A stretch of 31,710 bases of DNA from CAYOOT01 sp964405665. Its GTDB lineage: Bacteria > Bdellovibrionota_C > UBA2361 > SZUA-149 > CAZDWZ01. Where the stretch lies: NCBI GenBank assembly GCA_964405665.1, contig CAYOOT010000025.1:1-31710 (forward strand), in the 5' to 3' direction. This document shows, one piece after another, positions 14,494 through 22,100 of the stretch (positions are counted from its first letter, which is position 1; each line of letters begins with the position of its first letter). The position numbers and the translations under genes were made by a program. Below the pieces are notes generated by a model. It was not told the DNA's origin and searched no databases. It saw only the letters and a program-made list of their open reading frames with translations.

Positions 14494-16590
14494 TTATTTT
14501 TTTACAATTGCTTCAGCAACTTGAGCTGGCACTGGTTCATAATGATTAAAATGCATCGAGAAAGTAGCTCTGCCTTGTGTTGCAGAGCGTAAATCCGTTG
14601 CATAGCCAAACATTTCTCCAAGGGGCACTTCAGTATCAATTACCTGTGCACCTAAGCGAGCTTCCATTCCCATAATTTTTCCTCGTCGACGATTGATATC
14701 ACCAACTACGTTAGACAAGAAATCATCAGGGGATACTACTTCTACTTTCATTATTGGCTCAAGCAGTTGCAAGCCGGAAGTCTGACAAGCATTTTTAAAG
14801 GCAATGGAAGCGCAGATCTTGAAAGCCATTTCCGAAGAATCTACGTCGTGATAAGTGCCGTCAATTAAATCAACTCCGACGTCAATCACCGGATATCCGG
14901 CAAGAACTCCTCCGGCCATCGCTTCCACAATTCCCTTTTCAATAGCAGGGATGAATTCTTTAGGAATAGCTCCGCCTTTAATTTTATTGTTAAAAACAAA
15001 TCCCTTAGTTCGTTCTAATGGATAAACATTGATTACCACATGACCATACTGACCACGACCACCGCTTTGTTTTGCATACTTAAAGTTTTCTTCAACTTTT
15101 TTAGTAATTGTTTCACGGTAAGCAACTTGAGGTTTACCAACGTTAGCACCGACTTTAAATTCGCGGGTCAATCTGTCGACAATAATTTCTAAGTGCAATT
15201 CACCCATTCCGGCAATAATGGTTTGTCCTGTTTCTTGATCTGATTTCAAGCGAAATGATGGATCTTCTTGAGCAATCTTAATCAAGGCTTGGGATAATTT
15301 ATCCTGATCTGCTTTTGTTTTTGGTTCAATCGCCACAGAAATTACAGGATCGGGAAATTCAATTGATTCCAATAACACTGGTTTATCTTCATCACAGAGC
15401 GTATCTCCAGTATGAACTTCTTTTAAACCAATAATTGCTGCGATATCACCGGTTTCAACTTGATCAACTTCTTCACGCTTATTGGCATGCATTTTTACCA
15501 GGCGACCAATACGATAAGTCTTTCCAGTTCTAGGAATCAATACGGTTGTTCCTGGAGTGGCAATCCCCGAATAAACACGAATAAAACTTAGTGTTCCATG
15601 AGGATCGGCAATAATTTTAAAAGCAAGTGCGGCAAAAGGCGCATCGTCTTTTGGTTCTCTTAAGATTTGTTTTTCTTTATCATCAACATCTGTTCCCATT
15701 ACTGGAGGAACATCCAAAGGAGAGGGTAATAGTTGCACTACGGCGTCAAGAAGTGGTTGAACCCCTTTGTTCTTAAAAGAAGATCCGCAGAGAATCGGAA
15801 CAATTGATAAATCCAAACAACCCTTACGCAAACCAGAATAAATTTCTTCGGAGCTAAGAGTTTCTCCTGATAAATATTTATCCAACAATTTTTCATCTGT
15901 TTCCGCTACCGCATCAAGCATATAACTTCTTGCTTCTTCTGCTTTTTGTTTCATGTCGGCGGGAATTTCTGCAATATGATGTTTTGCCCCTAAGGTTTCT
16001 TCTTCATAAATAATTGCTTGCATTGTGATTAAGTCAACTATACCGACAAAAGAATCCTCTGCACCAATTGGCAACTGAATCGGAACGGGCTTAGCCTTTA
16101 AGCGATTGCGAATCATATCAATGCAGCGATCAAAATCTGCACCCATACGATCCATCTTGTTAATGAAACACATTCTTGGAACTTGATATTTATTAGCTTG
16201 GCGCCAAACTGTTTCTGTTTGCGGTTCTACTCCGGCAACGGAATCAAATACGGCAATGGCACCATCAAGTACGCGAAGAGATCTTTCCACTTCAATCGTA
16301 AAGTCAACGTGTCCAGGAGTATCGATGATATTAATTCTATGTAATGGAAATTGGTTATTGGAACCTTGCCAATGACAAGTTGTCGCAGCAGAAGTAATTG
16401 TGATTCCTCTTTCCTGTTCCTGCACCATATAATCCATGGTTGCAGTTCCTTCGTGCACTTCACCGATTTTATAATTTACACCGGTATAATACAAAATTCT
16501 TTCTGTAGTTGTAGTTTTACCGGCATCAATGTGTGCCATAATTCCGATGTTACGGATTTTGTCTAATTGAATTGAACGCTTCGCAGTCAC
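14494..16590 (-). CDS. fusA: Elongation factor G
   Basis: EF-G is the GTPase that drives translocation and, with RRF, ribosome recycling. The 698-aa product has G1 AHIDAGKT (19-26), switch I RGITITSAAT (61-70), G3 DTPGHVDF (90-97) and G4 NKMD (144-147), followed by domains II to V. The domain IV segment GGRGQYGHVVI marks a canonical EF-G. The start is GTG at 16588-16590 with AAGGA 11 bases upstream, somewhat far. The 130-nt spacer between rpsG and fusA is mostly palindrome. No sign of a paralogous fusA2 type is seen. Confidence 0.97.
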   Translation of the reverse strand: MTAKRSIQLDKIRNIGIMAHIDAGKTTTTERILYYTGVNYKIGEVHEGTATMDYMVQEQERGITITSAATTCHWQGSNNQFPLHRINIIDTPGHVDFTIEVERSLRVLDGAIAVFDSVAGVEPQTETVWRQANKYQVPRMCFINKMDRMGADFDRCIDMIRNRLKAKPVPIQLPIGAEDSFVGIVDLITMQAIIYEEETLGAKHHIAEIPADMKQKAEEARSYMLDAVAETDEKLLDKYLSGETLSSEEIYSGLRKGCLDLSIVPILCGSSFKNKGVQPLLDAVVQLLPSPLDVPPVMGTDVDDKEKQILREPKDDAPFAALAFKIIADPHGTLSFIRVYSGIATPGTTVLIPRTGKTYRIGRLVKMHANKREEVDQVETGDIAAIIGLKEVHTGDTLCDEDKPVLLESIEFPDPVISVAIEPKTKADQDKLSQALIKIAQEDPSFRLKSDQETGQTIIAGMGELHLEIIVDRLTREFKVGANVGKPQVAYRETITKKVEENFKYAKQSGGRGQYGHVVINVYPLERTKGFVFNNKIKGGAIPKEFIPAIEKGIVEAMAGGVLAGYPVIDVGVDLIDGTYHDVDSSEMAFKICASIAFKNACQTSGLQLLEPIMKVEVVSPDDFLSNVVGDINRRRGKIMGMEARLGAQVIDTEVPLGEMFGYATDLRSATQGRATFSMHFNHYEPVPAQVAEAIVKK

Positions 16591-16687
16591 TTTAGTTATT
16601 TTCCTTAAAAATCTTAATTAAAAATTTATTTCTATCTGCCAACTCTATCATCCTTCGCTCTTCGCTTGGGCTCAGAGCTTCGGACGA

Positions 16688-16723
16688 TAAAATTTTTCAT
16701 TGCTTAAGCAATGAAAAATTTTA
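16688..16723. repeat. Perfect 36-nt palindrome spanning the rpsG stop codon
   Basis: Arms TAAAATTTTTCATTGCTT (16688-16705) and AAGCAATGAAAAATTTTA (16706-16723) are perfectly complementary with no spacer. The rpsG stop codon (16721-16723) is the end of the right arm. A looser inverted pair lies beside it at about 16650-16687 (CCTTCGCTC / GAGCTTCGG). The core TCATTGC / GCAATGA recurs in hairpins near 12770 and 13225. Confidence 0.85.
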
Positions 16724-17197
16724 CCAACGATAATGCGCAAATGCTCTGTTGGCTTCTGCCATTTTATGAGTTTCTTCTCTTTTCTTCACAGCATTTCCTC
16801 GGCTATTAGCGGCGTCAAAGATTTCAGCAGCTAAACGCTCTTGCATACTTTTTTCAGAACGATCCCGTGCATTGCCGACTAACCAGCGAATAGCTAAGGC
16901 ATCTCGTCTTTCCGGGCGCACCTCTGTTGGAACTTGGTAAGTTGCACCACCAACTCGTCGGGAACGAACTTCAACCAAAGGACGAACATTATCTAGTGCT
17001 TGATGAAATGTCTCATGTCCATTCTTGTTAAATCTTTTGCCGATGATATCAAGGGCGTTGTAAAAAATCGCGCTAGCAAGTTGGCGCTTACCGCTCCACA
17101 TCATAACGTTGATAAACTTGGAAACAATCTTTTCACCGAATTTTGGATCAGCAAGAAGTTTTCCGCGGTGTTTATATTCTCTCTTTTTACGTGACAT
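16721..17197 (-). CDS. rpsG: 30S ribosomal protein S7
   Basis: S7 starts assembly of the 30S head and contacts tRNA in the E site. The 158-aa product has the conserved YNALDIIGKRFNKNGHETF, LDNVRPLVEVRSRRVGGATYQVP and RDRSEKSMQERLAAEI blocks and the HKMAEANRAFAHYRW end. It lies 16 nt after rpsL in the standard str order. Its stop codon is the last triplet of a perfect 36-nt palindrome. Confidence 0.97.
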   Translation of the reverse strand: MSRKKREYKHRGKLLADPKFGEKIVSKFINVMMWSGKRQLASAIFYNALDIIGKRFNKNGHETFHQALDNVRPLVEVRSRRVGGATYQVPTEVRPERRDALAIRWLVGNARDRSEKSMQERLAAEIFDAANSRGNAVKKREETHKMAEANRAFAHYRW

Positions 17198-17213
17198 ACT
17201 TATTTCCCTTTAA

Positions 17214-17585
17214 TTATTTAGGCTTCTTTGTTCCATAGTGTGAACGGCTTTTTTTACGGCCATTGACGCCTTGAGTATCAAGTTTTCCTCTGATGATGTG
17301 ATAACGTACCCCTGGTAAATCTTTTACCCGGCCACCTCTTACTAAAACCACAGAGTGCTCTTGCAAGTTATGTCCTTCACCAGGAATGTAACCTGTAATT
17401 TCCATACCGTTTGTTAAACGAACTCTGGCCACTTTTCGCAAAGCGGAATTTGGTTTTTTTGGTTTAACTGTATGAACACGTGTGCAGACACCTCGTTTTT
17501 GTGGACAAGATTCTAACGCAGGTGCTTTATCTCTATTTTTCTTAAGAGATCTACCTTTTCGAACTAACTGATTGATGGTTGGCAT
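17214..17585 (-). CDS. rpsL: 30S ribosomal protein S12
   Basis: S12 sits at the decoding centre. The 123-aa product has KKPNSALRKVARVRL at residues 43-57 and KDLPGVRYH at 88-96. The lysines in these two blocks are those changed in streptomycin-resistant mutants elsewhere, and they are unchanged here. The aspartate before LPGVRYH is the residue methylthiolated by RimO in some bacteria. No clear Shine-Dalgarno sequence precedes the ATG at 17583-17585. It is the first gene of the str block, and a promoter candidate lies about 75 nt upstream. Confidence 0.97.
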   Translation of the reverse strand: MPTINQLVRKGRSLKKNRDKAPALESCPQKRGVCTRVHTVKPKKPNSALRKVARVRLTNGMEITGYIPGEGHNLQEHSVVLVRGGRVKDLPGVRYHIIRGKLDTQGVNGRKKSRSHYGTKKPK

Positions 17586-17639
17586 TTAAAAAATCCAATA
17601 ATTTAAGTAACTTAAAATTAATATTATAAATCCGATGTG

Positions 17640-17690
17640 CTTTTGCCAAAAAGCCGTGTGGATCTAGCATTAAGTAGGCAAAAGTGTCAA
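17640..17690 (-). promoter_or_regulatory. Predicted str operon promoter with flanking inverted repeat
   Basis: On the minus strand TTGACA (17685-17690) is followed after 18 nt by TAGATC (17661-17666), preceded by TG in the extended -10 position. The -35 is perfect and the -10 is weak. The 8-bp arms CTTTTGCC (17640-17647) and GGCAAAAG (17677-17684) enclose the -10 region and could be an operator or only a leader hairpin. The rest of 17586-17881 shows no gene. Confidence 0.45.
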
Positions 17691-17848
17691 ATTTTCCCTG
17701 GAAAAGTGAGGATTCAGGCTAATTTTTGAAGAGATTTAACAGTATTCAAGTGCGGCATTTGGATAAAATTGAAATTACTCTTTGAAAAACTATCTTCAAT
17801 CTAGCAACTAATCAAAAAAATCTTCGATAATTTAATGCAAAAATTTTG

Positions 17849-17877
17849 TTTTAACCTATCCCACGATATGGTATAAG
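17849..17877 (+). promoter_or_regulatory. Possible higBA promoter
   Basis: TGGTATAAG at 17869-17877 fits an extended -10 box on the plus strand. A -35 is poor (TTTTAA at 17849-17854, 17-nt spacer). Transcription would begin near 17884, almost on the first codons of the higB frame. HigA-type antitoxins normally repress such promoters; I cannot define an operator with certainty. Confidence 0.35.
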
Positions 17878-17881
17878 GGCA

Positions 17882-18172
17882 ATAAAAAATTTTAAAAATC
17901 AAGGAACGGCTGATATTGCTTTTGGTATCTGTACAAAAAAATCACGGGCTCTTTTACCACAGGAGTTACATCAGTTGGCTTATATTAAGATACGCAGAAT
18001 TGATGCTGCTTGTTCAATAAGAGATTTGAATTTATTCCCAGGCGATAAGCTGGAAAGATTAAAGGCTGATAGAAAGGAACAATATAGTATTAGAATTAAC
18101 CGACAATATAGAATTTGTTTCTTCTGGTCGGGATTAGATGCTTTTGATTGAGAAATTATTGATTATCATTAA
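17882..18172 (+). pseudogene. higB: HigB/RelE-like toxin, apparently broken at both ends
   Basis: Translated in frame from 17882 the sequence reads IKNFKNQGTADIAFG, then LPQELHQLAYIKIRRIDAA, DLNLFPGDKLERLKADRKEQ and YSIRINRQYRICFFW, the pattern of HigB mRNA interferases that cut mRNA on the ribosome. Two faults are visible. The codon where the starting methionine belongs is GCA, and no ATG, GTG or TTG lies between the upstream stop (17852-17854) and the conserved part. An in-frame TGA (18149-18151) comes seven codons before the family's usual end; the frame after it reads EIIDYH and then TAA (18170-18172), so the conserved DYH tail with active-site residues is cut off. The partner higA starts 7 nt later. 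A rare start codon, sequencing errors or UGA read as sense are alternatives. Confidence 0.75.
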
Positions 18173-18179
18173 TATATTT

Positions 18180-18464
18180 ATGTTAACTTCCAAAATTCAT
18201 CCAGGCGTTCATTTAAAACAACTTTTACAAGAAAATAAAATTTCCCAAAGTAATTTGGCACGCCACATCAAAGTAAAGCCTGGTCTAATCAATGAAATAT
18301 GTAATGGCAAGCGAGGTATTTCTGTAGAAATTGCTCAATGCTTAGCGATCTCTTTCGGGAATACTGCAGAATTTTGGCTCAATTTACAATTACAATATGA
18401 ACTTGGAAAAGCTAAAAAGAAAAAATTTTCTTTTGGCAAAATAATTTTGAAGCAAGCTGCTTAA
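18180..18464 (+). CDS. higA: HigA-type antitoxin, XRE-family HTH
   Basis: HigA binds and neutralises HigB and represses the operon. From the ATG at 18180-18182 the product is 94 aa, MLTSKIHPGVHLKQLLQENK, the usual HigA opening; an upstream ATG at 18138 would overlap the toxin frame. The helix-turn-helix lies at about residues 21-46 (ISQSNLARHIKVKPGLINEI, then GKRGIS), followed by AEFWLNLQLQYELGKA, typical of the family. No clear Shine-Dalgarno is seen, so coupling to higB translation is likely. It is on the plus strand, against all other intact genes, and its stop overlaps that of the NUDIX gene. With a broken toxin it may survive as a solitary regulator or by recent decay. Confidence 0.9.
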   Translation: MLTSKIHPGVHLKQLLQENKISQSNLARHIKVKPGLINEICNGKRGISVEIAQCLAISFGNTAEFWLNLQLQYELGKAKKKKFSFGKIILKQAA

Positions 18465-18946
18465 GCAACCTTCCTAACTTTGACAATCGTTTGCATCGCA
18501 GGCAATTCTTCATCTCTACTTGCTTTCAAATTGGAAACGGGATTAGGCCTTCTTAATTTATTTTTTTTCCATTTCAAATAATCAGATAAAATTGCTTGAT
18601 GGGCTTTGATTAAATCGGGGCAATCATCCAATCTCTTAAACATTAAATCGATCACATCGCTATTAGCTTTCAGTTTCTCTGTTGAAATAATTTTTGCAAG
18701 ATAAACAATTGTTATAGCCGTGCAGCCTGTTTCATTACGCACAAACGGATATACGCAAAATTGTTCAATTAATTCTACTTTTGCACCAGTTTCCTCCCAA
18801 ACCTCTCTTATCGCCGCTTGCCAGGGAGTTTCCTTAGAATCGACATACCCACCAGGGAGGGCCCATCCCAAAGGGTTAACTCCTCGATTTACAAAGAGAA
18901 TTTCATTAAAAGAATTCTCAATAATCACATCAACGTATATTTTCAT
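18461..18946 (-). CDS. NUDIX hydrolase, substrate unknown
   Basis: NUDIX enzymes hydrolyse nucleoside diphosphates linked to another group. The 161-aa product has a perfect Nudix box at residues 33-55: G33, then E39, R47-E48 and E51-E52-x-G54, in GYVDSKETPWQAAIREVWEE and the following TGA. GWALPGG just before it is the usual strand. A C-terminal extension of about 35 residues, basic and rich in K and R, follows the domain and gives no substrate clue. It lies downstream of rpoC on the same strand, 219 nt away beyond an inverted repeat, and converges on higA. It is not normally part of this operon, so it is probably an insertion. ADP-ribose or oxidised nucleotides are possible substrates, but nothing decides. 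Confidence 0.9.
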   Translation of the reverse strand: MKIYVDVIIENSFNEILFVNRGVNPLGWALPGGYVDSKETPWQAAIREVWEETGAKVELIEQFCVYPFVRNETGCTAITIVYLAKIISTEKLKANSDVIDLMFKRLDDCPDLIKAHQAILSDYLKWKKNKLRRPNPVSNLKASRDEELPAMQTIVKVRKVA

Positions 18947-19072
18947 TTTTTTACAACTGATAAATTATTAACTGAACAAAACAGAAAACGACAGATTTAG
19001 ACAGGAGCTTGATATTTTGGCGCGCAAGGAAATTAAAAAAGAAGCATTGTATAATATGGTTAAAGCTATACT

Positions 19073-19161
19073 CGTACGGAGCGCGAACTTTAGTCCGCTT
19101 AATACCAAATTTTAAATTTTAATATTTGGAAAAAAGCGGACTAAAGTCCGCGCTCCGTACG
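19073..19161. repeat. Inverted repeat directly downstream of rpoC
   Basis: Arms 19073-19100 and 19134-19161 match inversely at 27 of 28 positions, with ends CGTACGGAGCGCG and an inner TTTAGTCCGCTT. The AT-rich centre carries a second, imperfect pair (CCAAATTTTAAA / TTTAATATTTGG). The arm ends only four bases from the rpoC stop codon. It could end the rpoBC transcript, although a T-run after the stem is lacking, and it has the look of a dispersed MITE-like element. Confidence 0.8.
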
Positions 19162-19165
19162 TATC

Positions 19166-22100
19166 TTAATTGATCGCCGCAGTTGTAGTCGGATTTTCTA
19201 CCACTTCAACTTTTTCTGCGATCAGTGCAAGCTTGGAAATAAAGCCTGTCCCTGCTGGAACAATTCGACCCATAATTACGTTTTCTTTCAGTCCACGCAA
19301 GTAATCGATTTTTCCGGAGCAGGCTGCTTCAGTAAGAACTTTCGTTGTTTCCTGAAACGATGCTGCGGAAATAAAGCTTTCTGTAGAAAGGGATGCTTTA
19401 GTAATACCTAAAAGTAAAGGCTCATGCTTGGCTGGCTGACCTCTTTGTTCCAGTACTCGGGAATTCTCTTCCGCAAAAGCAAATCTATCCACAGACTCAC
19501 CTTCGAGCATCTTGGTATCTCCGGGATCAACAATCTTAACCTTACCCAACATTTGTCGGACAATTACTTCGATATGCTTGTCGTTGATTTTTACACCTTG
19601 TAAACGATAAACTTCTTGCACTTCGTTTACCAGATACTTAGCTAATTCCTTAACACCAAGAATTTTTAAAATATCATGAGGGTTTGGTGCTCCACTGGTT
19701 AAAGCATCACCGGATCGTACTCTATCCCCACTTTCAACAAGGACATGCTTGTTTTTAGGGATAAAATATTCAGCTGCTTCACCAACTTCCGGAGTAACAA
19801 TTACTCGACGTTTACCACGATAATCTTCTCCGAAACTAACGATACCATCAATTTCAGAAACATCTGATGGCACTTTTGGTCTTCTGGCTTCAAAGAGCTC
19901 AGCTACACGAGGAAGACCTCCGGTAATATCCTTTGTCTTAGTAGTTTCACGCTCACGTTTAGCAAGGACAGAACCAGGATAAACTTTTTCATGGTTTTCC
20001 ACTACAACCTTAATCCCTACTGGAAGATAGAAAATACGTTCTTGTCCATCATCGCCCTTAATCAAAATTGCCGGACGTAAATCCGTACTTCTGTCTTTAG
20101 CTTCACAGATTTCTTTTTCAGCAAAGCCAGTTCTTTCATCAGTTCTTTCTTCCAAGGTAAGTTCGTTGATATCCTTCCATTCAACAGTTCCGCCAAATTC
20201 CGTGATAATCGGAATCGAGAAAGGATCCCATTCCGCAAGCATTGCTCCGGCCTTAACAGTGGCACCATTTAAATGTCTTACTACGGAACCATAGACTAGA
20301 GAGTGTCTTTCTTTTTCGCGATTTTCTTTAGAATCAAAAATCGTAACTTCCGCTTTTCGACCCATGACCACTAAGCCTCTTGGAGATTCAACAAGGTTGG
20401 CATCATGATAACGCACTTCCCCGGCAAATCTAGCAAGCAAGCTTGTTTGCTCAGCTCTTCCGGTAGCAGTTCCACCAACGTGGAATGTTCTCATTGTTAA
20501 CTGTGTTCCCGGTTCACCAATTGATTGAGCAGCAATTACCCCAATGGCCTCACCCATGTTCACAATATGTCCTCTGGCTAAGTCACGGCCGTAACAAAGA
20601 GCACATACTCCAAAACGTTGCTCACAAGTTAACACTGAACGGATTTTTACTTGATCGATGCCTTTATCGGTAATTAACTGAGCGCCTTCTTCATTGATTT
20701 CAGTATTAGAAGGAATTAATACTTTACCGCCAACTGGATCGATAATGTCTTCAACAGTTACGCGACCAAGAACTCTATCTTGTAGCGGTTCAATTTCTTC
20801 TCCGCCTTCTGTTAGCGCTGCAACTTCAATACCGTTTAATGTTCCACAATCATAAACTGTAATGACAGCATCTTGAGAAACATCCACTAAACGACGAGTT
20901 AAATAACCAGAATTAGCTGTCTTTAAAGCTGTATCGGCCAAACCTTTACGAGCTCCGTGAGTAGAAATAAAATATTCACCTACAGATAATCCTTCACGAA
21001 AATTCGCTTTAATCGGATTTTCAATAATCGAACCATCCGGTTTAGCCATCAATCCACGCATCCCGGCAAGCTGTCTAATCTGTTGATTAGAACCTCTGGC
21101 TCCAGAATCCGCCATCATAAAAATTGGATTAAAACTTGGTCCGGTTACGGTTTTATCTTTACCGCTAAATGTTTGAGTAGCAATACCGGACATCATGAAA
21201 GTCGCTACGCGATCCCCAATATCAGCCCAAATATCGATCGCCTTGTTATAACGTTCCCCTGCAGTAATCAAACCTTCTTGATACTGTTGTTCAACTTTAT
21301 TAACGCGATCATCTGCTTCTTTTAATAAGTCGGCTTTTGTTGCAGGAATTGTCATGTTGGCAATGGCAATTGAAATACCCGCTTTAGTAGCATATTTATA
21401 GCCCAGATCTTTAAGCTTATCAGAAAGAATAACTGTTGCCTTATTTCCGCAATTTCTAAAACAAGTATCAATTAAATTTCCTAACTCTTTCTTTTTCATT
21501 ACCTTGTTTGCATATTCAAAACCAAGGCCTTCCGGAAAAATATCATAAATCAAAACACGACCAACGGTGGTATCCCAAATTTTACCTTCAATACGACACC
21601 TAATAGCGGCTTGCAGATCTACAGTTCCTGCTTCATAAGCCAGAAAAATTTCTTCCGGACTGGAGAATACTCTTCCTGTTCCCTTAGCAAAAGGACGTTC
21701 CCTGGTCATGTAGTAAGCACCAAGAACGATATCTTGCGTTGGTCCGATAATTGGTTTGCCGTTAGCAGGGCTTAAAATGTTGTTGGTAGACATCATTAAA
21801 ACTCGCGCTTCAACTTGTGCTTCAACGGCAAGCGGAACGTGCACAGCCATTTGATCGCCGTCAAAGTCGGCGTTAAAAGCTGTACAAACTAAAGGATGCA
21901 ATTGAATCGCTTTTCCTTCAATCAAAATCGGCTCAAAAGCTTGAATGCCCAAACGGTGTAAGGTCGGAGCACGGTTAAGCATTACCGGATGTTCCTTAAT
22001 CACTTCATCAAGCATATCCCAAACAACTGGTTTTTCTTTTTCCACCATTTTCTTGGCGCTCTTAATGGTAGTAACGAAACCTTTTTCTTCCAACTTGTTG

